Assembly: GCF_002101335.1 (NCBI RefSeq)
Contig: NZ_CP020773.1
Span: forward strand, 1,860,001-1,924,000
Length of the DNA stretch: 64,000 nt
Direction of reading: 5' to 3'
Source of the DNA: Staphylococcus lutrae
GTDB taxonomy: Bacteria; Bacillota; Bacilli; Staphylococcales; Staphylococcaceae
Shown: piece after piece, positions 18,255 to 29,091 of the stretch
Layout: each line of letters opens with the position of its first letter
Position numbering within the stretch: the first letter of the stretch is position 1
Notes under the pieces: model-generated
What the model was told of the DNA's origin: nothing
The model's database searches: none
Seen by the model: only the letters and a program-made list of their open reading frames with translations
Position numbers and translations under genes: made by a program

Positions 18255-18666
18255 ATAGGGGTGAAACAATACAGACCAGACACGATCTATCATCTGAACG
18301 TAGAAAGGTTTAGTTTGATCATTGTCAATCGAGATCAGGTACCTAAGGGATGAGCCGCAGTCGAGCATTCATGTGGGTTTCCGGTCCTTTGTGATATGTC
18401 ATATTGCCCACTTTAGTCGAAAAAACGAAGTGAATACGCCCTTAATGTCCATCTTATAGACAAGCATAATGCATGGATTGCAAGATTTTGACGCAACGAA
18501 CCGTGCATGAGGTCTCAATCCTATTCTCAACTCTAACTGTGATATCGTCCGCATGTGATGTAGCCTAATACAAGGATAATGAAAGTTTTTTCTTTTACAA
18601 ATAAGCTGTGGATATGTCATGATAGATGTAAGGGCTTTCTTAAACAAAACAAAGGAGGATTTTTAA

Positions 18667-20211
18667 ATGATTCCATATGAGCATGAACCATTTACAGATT
18701 TTACACGAGAGGAGAACCGAAAAGCTTATTTTCGTGCATTAGAAAAAGTAGAAAGTGAGCTTGGAAAAGAATATCCGCTTATTATTGGAGGAGAACGCGT
18801 TTTTACTGAGGAGAAAACACGCGTGTATAATCCTTCAAATCGTGAAGAAACAATTGGTTACGTCTCAAAAGCGACTAAAGCACATGCGCAACAGGCATTA
18901 GAAGCAGCGAAAGAAGCGTTTAAAACATGGAGAAATGTAGATCCGAAAGTGCGTGCGAACATTTTGTTTAGAGCAGCTGCTTTAACGCGTAAACGTAAGC
19001 ATGAATTTTCAGCATTGCTTTCAAAAGAAGGGGGCAAGCCTTGGAAAGAGGCAGATGCAGATACAGCTGAAGCGATTGACTTTATGGAATATTACGGTCG
19101 CCAAATGCTCGAACTGAAAGACGGTAAACGTGTCAACAGTCGTCCTGGTGAGTACAATCAATTCGATTATTTACCGGTCGGTGTGAGTGTTGTGATTTCT
19201 CCATGGAACTTCGCGTATGCCATCATGGCGGGGACAACAGCAGCACCCGTAGTAACAGGGAACACAGTATTGTTGAAACCTTCTTCTAATACACCGATTA
19301 TTTCATATAAATTTATGGAGGTGTTAGAAGAAGCGGGCTTGCCTAAAGGTGTTGTGAACTGGATTCCGGGTTCTTCAAGTGAGATTGGTGACTTTTTAAT
19401 TGAAAACAAAGATGTCGGTTTGATTTCATTTACTGGTTCTAAAAAAGTGGGTCAAGAGATTATCCAAAAAGCAGCGGTCATCCAAGAGGGTCAAAATCAT
19501 ATCAAACGTGTGATTGCTGAAATGGGTGGTAAAGATGCCATCATCGTTGATAACGAGGCAGATTTACAAGTGGCAACTGATGCTATTGTCTACTCCGCTT
19601 TTGGTTTTTCTGGACAAAAATGTTCGGCATGTTCACGTGTCATTGCACACCAAGACATATACGATGAATTGTTAGAACGTGTAAAAGCAGAAACGGAAAA
19701 AATCAAAGTGGGTAACGCAGCGGAACCTGATACGTATGTTGGACCAGTTATTGATCAAAAATCATTAGATAAAATTAAAAACTATATTGAAATCGGTAAA
19801 AAAGAAGGCCGCCTGATTACAGGAGGTCGGACGGATGAATCGGTAGGTAACTTTGTGTATCCAACGATTTTTGCAGATTTAGATCCTCATTCACGAATCA
19901 TGCAAGAAGAAATTTTTGGACCTGTCGTTGGTTTTACAAAAGTTAAAGATTTTGATGAAGCCATTGACGTCGCAAATGACACTGAATATGGTTTAACGGG
20001 TGGCGTAATTTCGAATAACCGTTTAAAATTAGAACAAGCACGTCGTGACTTCATGGTCGGTAATTTATACTTTAATCGAGGCTGTACAGGTGCGGTGGTA
20101 GGTTACCAACCATTCGGCGGGTTCAAAATGTCAGGCACAGATTCAAAAGCAGGTGGACCAGACTACTTAGTGTTACACATGCAAGGTCGTTCAGTATCAG
20201 AACATCTATAA
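18667..20211 (+). CDS. rocA: L-glutamate-gamma-semialdehyde (1-pyrroline-5-carboxylate) dehydrogenase
   Basis: A 514-residue aldehyde dehydrogenase of the RocA type, oxidising glutamate semialdehyde (from proline or ornithine) to glutamate with NAD+. Visible motifs are [11 protein letters not shown] (N-terminal substrate/NAD region), [21 protein letters not shown] (catalytic Glu), and [13 protein letters not shown] with nucleophile Cys319. The length equals the S. aureus protein. GGAGG precedes ATG by 9 nt. It sits directly before rocD and gudB, so ornithine to 2-oxoglutarate is encoded in one block, apparently under CcpA control. Confidence 0.95.
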   Translation: MIPYEHEPFTDFTREENRKAYFRALEKVESELGKEYPLIIGGERVFTEEKTRVYNPSNREETIGYVSKATKAHAQQALEAAKEAFKTWRNVDPKVRANILFRAAALTRKRKHEFSALLSKEGGKPWKEADADTAEAIDFMEYYGRQMLELKDGKRVNSRPGEYNQFDYLPVGVSVVISPWNFAYAIMAGTTAAPVVTGNTVLLKPSSNTPIISYKFMEVLEEAGLPKGVVNWIPGSSSEIGDFLIENKDVGLISFTGSKKVGQEIIQKAAVIQEGQNHIKRVIAEMGGKDAIIVDNEADLQVATDAIVYSAFGFSGQKCSACSRVIAHQDIYDELLERVKAETEKIKVGNAAEPDTYVGPVIDQKSLDKIKNYIEIGKKEGRLITGGRTDESVGNFVYPTIFADLDPHSRIMQEEIFGPVVGFTKVKDFDEAIDVANDTEYGLTGGVISNNRLKLEQARRDFMVGNLYFNRGCTGAVVGYQPFGGFKMSGTDSKAGGPDYLVLHMQGRSVSEHL

Positions 20212-20259
20212 ATGATGAATTAAATAACGACGGTTACAAGACAATGTGTTTTGTATCGA

Positions 20260-20340
20260 TGTAGGGTAAATCATTGATGAGCAACGTTCATGACTTGAGT
20301 GACGAGTATTGATGCGATGTATTCATCGATTTACCCTACA
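20260..20340 (+). repeat. long hairpin between rocA and rocD
   Basis: TGTAGGGTAAATC (20260-20272) is perfectly complementary to GATTTACCCTACA (20328-20340). After a 3-nt bulge, GATGA (20276-20280) pairs with TCATC (20323-20327). No T tract follows, so a simple terminator is unlikely. It may stabilise or process the mRNA, or be an operator dyad for rocD. Confidence 0.7.
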
Positions 20341-20385
20341 CTTTCATGTGAATCGCTAGGCGTATTTTTTTAAGGAGGAGATTGC

Positions 20386-21585
20386 ATGGTAGCAAAATCT
20401 GAAGAAATCATTGAAAAAACAAATCATTATGGCGCACACAACTATCTGCCACTTCCTATCGTCATTTCAGAAGCGGAAGGCGTGTGGGTAAAAGACCCAG
20501 AAGGCAATCGTTACATGGATATGTTGGCTGCATATTCCGCAGTCAATCAAGGACACCGACACCCTAAAATTATTCAAGCTGTTAAAGAACAAGCTGATCG
20601 TGTCACATTAGTTTCTCGTGCATTCCACAGTGAAAATCTAGGCGAATGGTACGAAAAAATTTGTAAATTATCAGGTAAAGAAAAAGCATTACCAATGAAT
20701 ACAGGTGCAGAAGCAGTAGAAACAGCATTGAAAGCTGCACGTCGTTGGGCTTATGAAGTCAAAGGTATCAAACCGAATGAAGCCGAAGTCATTGCGATGA
20801 TTGGTAACTTCCACGGTCGTACGATGGCACCCGTCTCACTCTCCTCAGAAAAAGAATACCAACGTGGTTATGGTCCGTTGCTAGAAGGCTTTCAAAATGT
20901 TGAGTTTGGCAATATTGAAAGTTTAAAAGCAGCGATTAACGAAAATACAGCCGCTGTATTAATTGAACCGATTCAAGGTGAAGCCGGTATTAACATTCCT
21001 CCTAAAGGTTATTTAAAAGCTGTTCGTGAACTTTGTGATGAGCACAATGTTTTATTTATCGCAGACGAAATTCAAGCCGGTTTAGGCCGTACAGGTAAGT
21101 TGTTTGCGACAGACTGGGATGATGTAAAAGCAGATGTATACATTTTAGGTAAAGCGCTTGGGGGCGGTGTCTTACCAATTTCAGTCGTCCTTGCAGATAA
21201 AGAAGTATTAGATGTGTTCACACCAGGATCGCACGGCTCAACATTTGGGGGTAATCCATTAGCGTGTGCAGCTTCAATTGCAGCATTGGATGTGATCGTC
21301 GATGAGGATTTACCGGGGCGCTCACTTGAATTGGGTGAGTACTTTAAAAAAGCGCTCGAAGACATTGACCATCCAGCGATAAAAGAAGTGCGTGGTCGCG
21401 GTTTATTTATTGGGGTTGAACTTCATGAAAACGCACGTCCATACTGTGAACGTTTAAAAGATGAAGGTTTGTTATGTAAAGAAACGCATGATACGGTCAT
21501 CCGATTTGCACCGCCTTTAGTCATTACAAAAGAGGAACTAGATTTTGCCATTGACAAAGTGAAAAAAGTATTCGCACAAAGCTAA
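20386..21585 (+). CDS. rocD: ornithine-oxoacid aminotransferase
   Basis: A 399-residue PLP-dependent class III aminotransferase converting ornithine and 2-oxoglutarate to glutamate semialdehyde and glutamate. Visible are [25 protein letters not shown] (PLP-binding Asp) and the Schiff-base lysine in [10 protein letters not shown]. The [16 protein letters not shown] segment is typical of RocD. AAGGAGGAG precedes ATG by about 7 nt. It lies 174 bp after rocA, with a long hairpin in the gap, and 106 bp before gudB. Confidence 0.95.
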   Translation: MVAKSEEIIEKTNHYGAHNYLPLPIVISEAEGVWVKDPEGNRYMDMLAAYSAVNQGHRHPKIIQAVKEQADRVTLVSRAFHSENLGEWYEKICKLSGKEKALPMNTGAEAVETALKAARRWAYEVKGIKPNEAEVIAMIGNFHGRTMAPVSLSSEKEYQRGYGPLLEGFQNVEFGNIESLKAAINENTAAVLIEPIQGEAGINIPPKGYLKAVRELCDEHNVLFIADEIQAGLGRTGKLFATDWDDVKADVYILGKALGGGVLPISVVLADKEVLDVFTPGSHGSTFGGNPLACAASIAALDVIVDEDLPGRSLELGEYFKKALEDIDHPAIKEVRGRGLFIGVELHENARPYCERLKDEGLLCKETHDTVIRFAPPLVITKEELDFAIDKVKKVFAQS

Positions 21586-21691
21586 AAAAGTAATACGAAT
21601 CGTTTGAGTGAAACACTTTAAAATAGTATGGCTTATGTTACAATACGAATGTAAACGAAAACAATAGTATGAAAAAGAGGCGAAAAGGATC

Positions 21692-22936
21692 ATGGCTGAA
21701 AAAAATAATTTAGTGACGTCAACGCAAGGCATCATTAAGGAAGCAATGCATAAATTAGGCTTTGATGATGGCATGTATGAACTTATCAAGGAACCTTTGA
21801 GATTTTTAACCGTGCGCATTCCAGTGAGAATGGACGATGGGACAGTTAAAACATTTACAGGTTATCGTGCGCAACATAATGATGCGGTGGGGCCTACAAA
21901 AGGTGGCGTGCGTTTTCATCCGGATGTCGATGAAGAAGAAGTTAAAGCATTATCAATGTGGATGACATTAAAGTGCGGTATTGTTGATTTACCATACGGT
22001 GGTGGTAAAGGCGGTATTGTTTGTGATCCACGACAAATGAGTATTCATGAAGTAGAACGTTTATCGCGTGGTTATGTCCGTGCGATTTCACAGATTGTTG
22101 GACCGACTAAAGATATTCCGGCACCAGACGTATTCACGAATTCACAAATTATGGCGTGGATGATGGATGAATACAGTCAAATGGACGAATTCAACTCTCC
22201 AGGATTTATTACAGGTAAACCGATTGTATTAGGTGGATCTCAAGGCCGTGATCGTTCTACAGCTTTAGGTGTCGTGATTGCAATTGAAGAAGCAGCAAAA
22301 CGTCGTGGTAAATCCATTGAAGGTGCACGTATCGTTATTCAAGGCTTTGGAAATGCAGGAAGTTTCTTAGCGAAGTTTTTGTACGATAGAGGTGCGAAAA
22401 TTGTAGGTATTTCAGATGCATATGGTGCACTGCACGACCCTGAAGGATTAGATATTGACTATTTATTGGATCGTCGTGACAGTTTTGGTACAGTCACTAA
22501 TCTGTTTGAAGATACTATTACAAACAAAGAATTATTTGAATTAGATTGTGACATTTTAGTGCCTGCCGCAATTGCGAATCAAATTACTGCTGATAACGCA
22601 GCAGATATTAAAGCTGAAATCGTAGTAGAAGCAGCGAATGGACCAACGACACCAGAAGCAACAAAGATTTTAACAGAACGCGGTATCTTACTTGTACCAG
22701 ATGTACTTGCGAGCGCTGGAGGCGTGACAGTTTCATACTTTGAATGGGTACAAAATAACACAGGTTATTATTGGACAGAAGATGAAGTAAATGAAAAATT
22801 ACGTGAAAAACTTGTCAATGCGTTCGATACGATTTATAACTTAGCAGAAAATCGTAAAATTGATATGCGTTTAGCGGCGTACATCGTCGGCATTAAGCGT
22901 ACTGCTGAAGCGGCACGTTACCGCGGTTGGGCATAA
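21692..22936 (+). CDS. gudB: NAD-specific glutamate dehydrogenase
   Basis: A 414-residue Glu/Leu/Phe/Val dehydrogenase, identical in length to S. aureus GudB. It deaminates glutamate to 2-oxoglutarate and feeds the TCA cycle. PYGGGKGGIVCDP carries the catalytic lysine region and VIQGFGNAGSFLAKF the NAD-binding fold. SD is AAAGGA. An extended -10-like TGTTACAAT lies about 50 bp upstream, so gudB may have its own promoter besides read-through from rocD. A strong terminator follows. Confidence 0.95.
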   Translation: MAEKNNLVTSTQGIIKEAMHKLGFDDGMYELIKEPLRFLTVRIPVRMDDGTVKTFTGYRAQHNDAVGPTKGGVRFHPDVDEEEVKALSMWMTLKCGIVDLPYGGGKGGIVCDPRQMSIHEVERLSRGYVRAISQIVGPTKDIPAPDVFTNSQIMAWMMDEYSQMDEFNSPGFITGKPIVLGGSQGRDRSTALGVVIAIEEAAKRRGKSIEGARIVIQGFGNAGSFLAKFLYDRGAKIVGISDAYGALHDPEGLDIDYLLDRRDSFGTVTNLFEDTITNKELFELDCDILVPAAIANQITADNAADIKAEIVVEAANGPTTPEATKILTERGILLVPDVLASAGGVTVSYFEWVQNNTGYYWTEDEVNEKLREKLVNAFDTIYNLAENRKIDMRLAAYIVGIKRTAEAARYRGWA

Positions 22937-22961
22937 AGTACAATGTGAAATGATTGAAAAG

Positions 22962-23004
22962 CAAGCCATTGAAATGCGATATCCGCATCTCAATGGCTTG
23001 TTTT
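22962..23004. terminator. bidirectional terminator between gudB and glpQ
   Basis: CAAGCCATTGA-ATGCG / CGCAT-TCAATGGCTTG stem (22962-23000) with one bulged pair and a short loop, TTTT on the plus side and CTTTTC on the minus side. It serves convergent gudB and glpQ. Confidence 0.9.
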
Positions 23005-23044
23005 AATGGATATACGTAAAACGGAGCAGGGCGACTGCATCGTT

Positions 23045-23986
23045 TTATTTTTCGTTCACTGCACGATATTTATCAGGATAATTTGTAAATAGACCGGTCA
23101 CACCATAATCATTTAAACGTTTCATCGTTTTTGTATCATTGACTGTGTACGGATGAATATAAAATCCTTGTTTGCGAAGCGCTTGTGTACGATGCTTAGT
23201 AAGATCTCGATAATCTGGCCCCACACCCACTGCATAGCGCTGAATGGCAATCAAATCAGACGGGGACTGGTGCTGAAGCTCGCCTTTATTTAACAATTGA
23301 ACGAGTGGAATAGCAGGATTGAGACGATGGACTTTTTTGAGACTTTCTCGTGAAAATGATTGAATCACCACTTTACCATTACGTAACTGTTGTGAATGAG
23401 CAAGTCCGTGCTGATGTAATGTTTTCAGTAGTTTTTCTTCCATACCCGGATAAACATCGGGCGATTTTGTTTCGATATAATAATTCGCACGCGTGCCATA
23501 ACGCTCAAATATTTCATCTAAAGTCGGAATGCGTTGACCGACATATTGTGCGTTTTGTTGTTTAGGATGCGCTTTGTTAAACCAAGCCCCTGCATCGAGT
23601 TGTTTCAGTTCAGCTAGCGTATAATCTCTGACACGTCCTTTGCCATTTGTCGTTCGATTAACGGTCTCATCATGCATCGCAACTAAATGGCCATCTTTCG
23701 TCATCTGTAGGTCGATTTCAAGGTAATCTGCACCCATTTTGCAAAGACTTAAATCATATGAAACGAATGTGTGCTCTGGTGCATAGCCGCTTGCACCGCG
23801 ATGTCCAATGTTGACATGTGGTTTGTTTAAAACGTTATGTATATTGGCTGAAAGTGGTGTTGCTTGAGCATGTTTCACTGCGTTTTTCTGTGGTCCTTCT
23901 TCAGCGACGCCTGTTAAAAATGTCGTTCCGCATAGTAATGTGCTGATGATAACGGTTGATGTCATTAATTTGTATGTTCGTCTCAA
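23045..23986 (-). CDS. glpQ: secreted glycerophosphodiester phosphodiesterase
   Basis: A 313-residue GDPD-family enzyme hydrolysing glycerophosphodiesters to glycerol-3-phosphate and an alcohol. NIGHRGASGYAPEHT and DYLEIDLQMTKDGHLVAMHDETVNRTTNG contain the catalytic His pair and metal-binding Glu/Asp. An N-terminal signal peptide (basic MRRTYK, then a hydrophobic core to about residue 28) indicates export. TTG 23986 has GGGGG about 8 nt upstream and gives family length; an upstream in-frame ATG at 24049 lacks an SD. Confidence 0.9.
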   Translation of the reverse strand: MRRTYKLMTSTVIISTLLCGTTFLTGVAEEGPQKNAVKHAQATPLSANIHNVLNKPHVNIGHRGASGYAPEHTFVSYDLSLCKMGADYLEIDLQMTKDGHLVAMHDETVNRTTNGKGRVRDYTLAELKQLDAGAWFNKAHPKQQNAQYVGQRIPTLDEIFERYGTRANYYIETKSPDVYPGMEEKLLKTLHQHGLAHSQQLRNGKVVIQSFSRESLKKVHRLNPAIPLVQLLNKGELQHQSPSDLIAIQRYAVGVGPDYRDLTKHRTQALRKQGFYIHPYTVNDTKTMKRLNDYGVTGLFTNYPDKYRAVNEK

Positions 23987-24174
23987 TTTAGAAACCCCCT
24001 TAATTTGATAGCCTAGTTCCAAATTAACCAAAATCTCAGAAAATAACAACAGTTTTTGAGTGAAAATTACGTTTTCTTTATAGATATAAAAGATTCATCA
24101 CCTTTAATTAAAACTTTCAAGATTACCATGCGAGATAGACGCGAATATGAAAAGGTAGACTTTTGTCATGAGAA

Positions 24175-24223
24175 AACGGTGAGACGACTTCATGTCTTGT
24201 ATGCGACAGAATGTTTCACCGTT
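24175..24223 (-). terminator. terminator of argGH
   Basis: AACGGTGA (24175-24182) and TCACCGTT (24216-24223) form an 8-bp stem with a long loop, just beyond the argH stop. A short T stretch follows on the minus strand. Confidence 0.5.
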
Positions 24224-24236
24224 AAAAATATGTCAT

Positions 24237-25622
24237 TTAATGTTGTTGTGTTAAGTACGTACGAGCGACTTGAAGCTGATGACGCACAGCTTGCTGGCCT
24301 GTAGATCCATAACTTTGTCTACGTTTAACAGCCTCATCAGGTTGAAGGAACTGATAAATATCATTGTCGATGTGTGGATGATGTTTTTGGTAAACCGCAA
24401 GTGGGATATCTAATAAATACGTATTATTTTGTATCGCCCAAAGTACAATTTGACCTACAATTTCATGTGCATCTCTAAATGGTATCCCTTTCGTCACCAA
24501 GTAGTCTGCTAACTCTGTTGCATTAGAGAAATCTTGACGCACCGTCTCATGTAAGCGATCGGTATTCACAGTCATCGTTGAGAGCATGCCATCAAAAATG
24601 CGCAGCGCCCCTTTAATGGTATCGATGGCATCAAACAGTCCTTCTTTATCTTCTTGCATATCTTTATTGTATGCGAGTGGCAATCCTTTTAACGTCATCA
24701 ACATACTGACGAGATGGCCTGTCGTACGTCCGACTTTACCACGAATTAATTCTGCCATATCAGGATTTTTCTTTTGTGGCATAATAGAGGAACCTGTTGA
24801 AAAGCCATCAGATAAAGTGATGAATTGTGCTTCTTCAGAGGACCAAAAGATGATTTCTTCTGCTAAACGCGACAAATGAATCATCGTCAAATTAATATGG
24901 CTTAATGTTTCAATAATATAATCACGATCACTGACAGCATCGATACTGTTTTCGTATAATGCATTGAATCCGAGGAGCTGTTGCGTTTCGTGACGATCGA
25001 TAGGGTAGGTCGTTCCACTTAAAGCTGCCGCACCTAATGGAGAGACATCAATGCGTGCAAGCGCTTCTTTAAAACGGGTCTGATCACGTTCTAACATCCA
25101 AAAGTAAGTTAAAATATGATGTGCGAATGAAATAGGCTGCGCACGTTGTAAATGTGTATAACCTGGCATCAATGTATCGACATGTTGTTCTGCGATTTGT
25201 AAAAGTGTACTTTGGAAGGCATGGATATAATCTATAATGATGTGGACTTCTTTTTTAGTGTATAAATGCATATCCGTAGCAACTTGGTCATTTCGACTAC
25301 GACCAGTGTGTAGTTTTCCACCTACAGGACCAATCCGTTGAATCAACTCATGTTCGATATTGAGATGAATATCTTCTAAAGCAGTTTGAAATTCAACTTT
25401 TCCGGCATGTATATCTTGTTGTATCGCTTTTAAACCTTGAATGATTTGTTGGCTTTCTGCTTCCGTGATAATTTGACAATGAGCGAGCATTGTGGCGTGT
25501 GCGATACTTCCTTGTATATCTTCATCCACTAACTGTTTGTCAAAGTGGATGGACGCATTGAAAGCATCCACCCAATCTTCTGGCTTTTCCTCAAATCGAC
25601 CGCCCCAAGCTTTTTTACTCAT
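24237..25622 (-). CDS. argH: argininosuccinate lyase
   Basis: A 461-residue enzyme splitting argininosuccinate into arginine and fumarate, the last step of arginine synthesis. It has [10 protein letters not shown] at the N-terminus, [14 protein letters not shown], and the fumarase/lyase signature [15 protein letters not shown] 25622 has GGAGG 8 nt upstream; this SD lies within the last codons of argG. The overlap with argG is 8 nt, indicating translational coupling. Confidence 0.95.
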   Translation of the reverse strand: MSKKAWGGRFEEKPEDWVDAFNASIHFDKQLVDEDIQGSIAHATMLAHCQIITEAESQQIIQGLKAIQQDIHAGKVEFQTALEDIHLNIEHELIQRIGPVGGKLHTGRSRNDQVATDMHLYTKKEVHIIIDYIHAFQSTLLQIAEQHVDTLMPGYTHLQRAQPISFAHHILTYFWMLERDQTRFKEALARIDVSPLGAAALSGTTYPIDRHETQQLLGFNALYENSIDAVSDRDYIIETLSHINLTMIHLSRLAEEIIFWSSEEAQFITLSDGFSTGSSIMPQKKNPDMAELIRGKVGRTTGHLVSMLMTLKGLPLAYNKDMQEDKEGLFDAIDTIKGALRIFDGMLSTMTVNTDRLHETVRQDFSNATELADYLVTKGIPFRDAHEIVGQIVLWAIQNNTYLLDIPLAVYQKHHPHIDNDIYQFLQPDEAVKRRQSYGSTGQQAVRHQLQVARTYLTQQH

Positions 25623-26817
25623 TTGCATAACCTCCATGCAACATTGCATTCACTTGTGTAGGTAACCCATAAATATCAATAAATCCAACTGCTGCTTGTT
25701 GATTGAAAGCATCTTCTTTTGTATAAGTCGCTAATTTTTCGTTGTAAAGCGTGTAGTCTGATTTTCTACCATTCACAATTGCGTGTCCTTTAAACAATTT
25801 GACACGGACATCACCCGTCACAAACTGTTGCGTATGGTCGATAAATGATTTGAGTGCGTCTGTTAATGGTGAAAACCATAGCCCGTTGTAGACTTGTTCT
25901 GCGAGTTGCTTTTCAATAATAGGTTTAAAATGCGCCACGTCTTTTGTTAATGTGATTGTTTCTAAGCTAAGATGAGCCTTTTGGATGACTTCTGCCCCAG
26001 GTGTTTCATAAACTTCTCTTGATTTGATTCCGACAAGGCGGTTTTCAATATGATCAATGCGACCGATACCATGACGTCCCGCTAATTCATTTAAATGCAG
26101 GATTAGTGCATCTAATTCGTAAGGTTGACCATTCACGTGTGTCGGTAACCCTTCTTTAAAAGTGAGTAAAATTTCTTCGGGTGTATCAGGCGTATCTTCT
26201 AATTCATTTGTCAAACCGTAAGCATCTTTTGGTGGTGCAACATATGGGTCTTCTAATACGCCACACTCGTTACTACGTCCCCATAAATTTTGGTCGATAG
26301 AATAAGGTGATTCTTTACCAATCGGAACAGGGATGTTATGTTTTTTTGCATAATCAATTTCTTCTTCACGACTCCATCCCCACTCACGAACGGGAGCAAT
26401 CACTTTAAGTTCAGGATCCAATGCTTTAATTGCGACTTCGAATCGCACTTGGTCATTCCCTTTACCTGTACAACCATGTGCGATGGCACTTGCATTGGTT
26501 TGATGTGCGATTTCTACTAATTTTTTTGAGATAAGGGGTCGTGATAGCGCAGATACAAGAGGGTAGGTTTGTTCGTATTTTAAATTCCCTTTAATCGCAT
26601 AGCTGACATACGTTTCAGCAAATTCTTTTGTCGCATGGATAATGTGTGACTCAATCGCGCCCATATCTAACGCTTTTTGATAAACAAGATCTAAATCTTT
26701 ACCTTCACCAACATCTAAGCAACATGCAATGACATCGTAACCATTGTCAATCAACCACTGCACCGCCACACTTGTATCTAATCCACCTGAATAGGCTAAA
26801 ACTACTTTTTCTTTCAT
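25615..26817 (-). CDS. argG: argininosuccinate synthase
   Basis: A 400-residue enzyme condensing citrulline with aspartate using ATP. The N-terminal PP-motif [15 protein letters not shown], the block [13 protein letters not shown] and [13 protein letters not shown] are diagnostic. ATG 26817 follows GAGGTG by 6 nt; an in-frame GTG at 26826 is part of the SD itself. It is the first gene of argGH, with a promoter framed by an inverted repeat. Confidence 0.95.
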   Translation of the reverse strand: MKEKVVLAYSGGLDTSVAVQWLIDNGYDVIACCLDVGEGKDLDLVYQKALDMGAIESHIIHATKEFAETYVSYAIKGNLKYEQTYPLVSALSRPLISKKLVEIAHQTNASAIAHGCTGKGNDQVRFEVAIKALDPELKVIAPVREWGWSREEEIDYAKKHNIPVPIGKESPYSIDQNLWGRSNECGVLEDPYVAPPKDAYGLTNELEDTPDTPEEILLTFKEGLPTHVNGQPYELDALILHLNELAGRHGIGRIDHIENRLVGIKSREVYETPGAEVIQKAHLSLETITLTKDVAHFKPIIEKQLAEQVYNGLWFSPLTDALKSFIDHTQQFVTGDVRVKLFKGHAIVNGRKSDYTLYNEKLATYTKEDAFNQQAAVGFIDIYGLPTQVNAMLHGGYANE

Positions 26818-26849
26818 CCTGGTCACCTCTGTTTAAATCATATGTTTTG

Positions 26850-26895
26850 TATGACTATACTATAACACAAATGTTTTAATATGCAAATAGTCATA
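26850..26895 (-). promoter_or_regulatory. argGH promoter framed by a 9-bp inverted repeat
   Basis: On the minus strand TTGCAT (26886-26881) and TATAGT (26864-26859) are 16 nt apart. Perfect arms TATGACTAT (26850-26858) and ATAGTCATA (26887-26895) bracket the promoter. This suits a repressor such as ArgR/AhrC, but the arms are not a clear ArgR box, so the regulator is inference. Confidence 0.5.
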
Positions 26896-27010
26896 TAAAT
26901 ATACATAAAAAGGTTGAATAGATTGTGTACTTAAGGTCGTAACATTGAATTTGTGAAGACAAGTTAGTAAAATGAAAACAGGTTAAGTAAAAACTAGGAG
27001 GCAAAAGTGT

Positions 27011-28342
27011 ATGACGCATATCCAATTTGATTTTCAAAAAGCTTTAAAATTTTTTGGTCAACACGAATTAGAGCAGCAACAAGAAGCTGTGAAAACCATT
27101 CATCGTACTATTCACGACGGTACAGGTGCGGGAAGTGACTTTTTAGGTTGGGTGGATTTACCCGTCCATTACGATAAAGAAGAATTTTCACGTATTAAAG
27201 CAGCGGCAAAACAAATTCAATCTCATTCAGATGTACTTGTTGTTATCGGCATAGGGGGTTCTTACCTAGGTGCACGTTCAGCAATCGAAATGTTGACACC
27301 TGCATTTAAAAAAGATCAAACGTATCCAGAAATCATCTTTGCTGGTAACCATTTGTCGTCATCTTATTTGCATTCATTAATTGAATACTTAGAGGGCAAA
27401 GATTACTCAGTCAATGTCATTTCAAAATCTGGAACGACAACTGAACCGGCTGTGGCTTTCCGCATTTTCAAAAAATTATTGGAAGAAAAATATGGAAAAG
27501 CTGAAGCAGTTAAACGTATTTTTGCAACAACAGATCAGTCGAAAGGTGCACTGAAACAACTTGCGACAAATGAAGGTTATGAATCTTTTGTTGTGCCTGA
27601 TGATGTGGGCGGACGTTTTTCTGTTTTAACAGCGGTGGGCTTATTGCCTATTGCAGTCGCGGGTATTGATATTGATGCGATGATGGGGGGAGCAGCGAAA
27701 GCACGTGAAGAACTTTCTTCTGATGACTTAGCTTCAAACATTGCTTATCAATATGCATCGATTCGTAATATTCTTTACAACAAAGGCTATACGACTGAAA
27801 TGTTGATTAACTATGAACCGTCATTACAATATTTCAATGAATGGTGGAAACAATTGTTTGGCGAATCAGAAGGTAAAGATTTGAAAGGGATCTATCCTTC
27901 AAGTGCCAATTTTACAACGGATTTACACTCATTAGGACAATATGTGCAGGAAGGTCGCCGCTTCTTGATTGAAACAGTTTTGAAAGTCGAAACGCCTGAG
28001 CACGATATTACAATTGAAGCAGATGAAGAAGATTTAGATGGTTTGAACTATTTAGTAGGTAAAACAGTGGATGAAGTGAATACTAAAGCATTTGAAGGGA
28101 CATTATTAGCCCATACAGATGGAGGCGTGCCGAATTTAGTAATTCAATTACCACGTTTAGATGCTGAAACTTATGGATATGTCGTATACTTCTTTGAACT
28201 GGCAGTCGCGATGAGTGGATATCAATTAGGCGTCAATCCATTCAACCAACCTGGTGTAGAAGCATACAAACAAAATATGTTTGCGCTATTAGGTAAACCT
28301 GGTTTTGAAGATAAGAAAAAAGAATTAGAAGCACGTTTATAA
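27011..28342 (+). CDS. pgi: glucose-6-phosphate isomerase
   Basis: A 443-residue cytosolic glycolytic enzyme interconverting glucose-6-phosphate and fructose-6-phosphate. [31 protein letters not shown] (sugar-phosphate site), [16 protein letters not shown], and near the end [18 protein letters not shown] match the family signatures. The length equals S. aureus Pgi. TAGGAGG precedes ATG. It has its own terminator and appears monocistronic. Confidence 0.96.
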   Translation: MTHIQFDFQKALKFFGQHELEQQQEAVKTIHRTIHDGTGAGSDFLGWVDLPVHYDKEEFSRIKAAAKQIQSHSDVLVVIGIGGSYLGARSAIEMLTPAFKKDQTYPEIIFAGNHLSSSYLHSLIEYLEGKDYSVNVISKSGTTTEPAVAFRIFKKLLEEKYGKAEAVKRIFATTDQSKGALKQLATNEGYESFVVPDDVGGRFSVLTAVGLLPIAVAGIDIDAMMGGAAKAREELSSDDLASNIAYQYASIRNILYNKGYTTEMLINYEPSLQYFNEWWKQLFGESEGKDLKGIYPSSANFTTDLHSLGQYVQEGRRFLIETVLKVETPEHDITIEADEEDLDGLNYLVGKTVDEVNTKAFEGTLLAHTDGGVPNLVIQLPRLDAETYGYVVYFFELAVAMSGYQLGVNPFNQPGVEAYKQNMFALLGKPGFEDKKKELEARL

Positions 28343-28371
28343 TATAGAGATCCTTTGTCTTTATGATCAAT

Positions 28372-28415
28372 CGGAAAAGTGGAGTGGATGATTCGTTTCA
28401 CTTTTCCGGTTTTTA
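28372..28415 (+). terminator. terminator of pgi
   Basis: CGGAAAAGTG (28372-28381) and CACTTTTCCG (28399-28408) form a perfect 10-bp stem followed by GTTTTTATTTT. Confidence 0.9.
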
Positions 28416-28557
28416 TTTTATACACAGACCAATGTCATCGTTCGAATACAAAAGCTTAAACGTGATCCGCAGCAAATAGAATCACTAACGTTTCTTATGC
28501 ATTTTATGATAATATAAACGTTGTTATGGATAATTTTGTATGATTGGGAGTGCAAAT

Positions 28558-29073
28558 TTGAAGTATCTAATAAAAAGTATGATAGCGGCCATTAGCGCAA
28601 TCATTTTATTGATGATTCTTGTAATATGGGTTGTGATTCCGTATGAAGTGAAAGAAGCGAACATGACGCCGACACTTCACCCGCACGACCGATTGATTGT
28701 TAATAAAATCTCACCACGCTATGGTTTGCATCACGAGGATATCGTGGTTTATCAAGTCGATCATCAATATCGTGTTGGACGGGTGATAGGCGAGCCAGGA
28801 CAATCTGTTGAATTTCAAAATGGACAGTTGCAACTTGATCATACGCCTGTTGCTGAACCTTATCTTTTAAAGCATGATAGCGCAACATGGTCACTGAAAT
28901 CGCTCCCCGGTTCGGAAAGTGATATCATTCCGCCAAATCGCTATTTAGTCTTAAATGACCAACGCCGTGATCGTCAAGATTCTAGACAATTTGGTTTAAT
29001 TGAAAAATCTAATATTGAAGGGACAATAGCAATCCGTTATTTTCCTTTTGATAGCATAAAGACTTATTTTTAA
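28558..29073 (+). CDS. spsA: signal peptidase I paralogue lacking catalytic residues
   Basis: A 171-residue type I signal peptidase-like protein with one N-terminal membrane anchor (about 8-28). Aligned to SpsB downstream, the nucleophilic Ser of GDSMDPT is Asn35 (EANMTPT) and the general-base Lys of YVKRIIG is Gly74 (RVGRVIG), so it should not cleave. The C-terminal block LNDQRRDRQDSRQFGLI is intact. S. aureus SpsA is likewise considered inactive. GGGAG lies 7 nt before TTG 28558; the in-frame ATG at 28540 is upstream of that SD. spsB follows after 18 bp. Confidence 0.9.
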   Translation: MKYLIKSMIAAISAIILLMILVIWVVIPYEVKEANMTPTLHPHDRLIVNKISPRYGLHHEDIVVYQVDHQYRVGRVIGEPGQSVEFQNGQLQLDHTPVAEPYLLKHDSATWSLKSLPGSESDIIPPNRYLVLNDQRRDRQDSRQFGLIEKSNIEGTIAIRYFPFDSIKTYF

Positions 29074-29091
29074 AACAAGAGGTGTAAAACT

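Larger units (their letters stand above)
17911..18666 (+). other. 756-bp region upstream of rocA: promoter, cre-like boxes and long leader
   Basis: No credible protein gene. The stretch holds a good promoter at 18202-18231 flanked by two cre-like boxes, and then about 430 nt of transcribed leader before rocA. A 30-codon frame from GTG near 18261 (VKQYRPDTIYHLN at its start) has only a weak SD and no recognised relatives. I see no T-box or known riboswitch consensus. Confidence 0.5.

Noticed and set aside
18399..18647. 82-codon frame on the minus strand in the rocA leader
   Set aside because: No SD upstream of its ATG, unusual composition, and it lies opposite a likely transcribed leader.
24056..24304. 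82-codon plus-strand frame between glpQ and argH
   Set aside because: It runs into argH antisense, contains the argGH terminator arms and lacks an SD.
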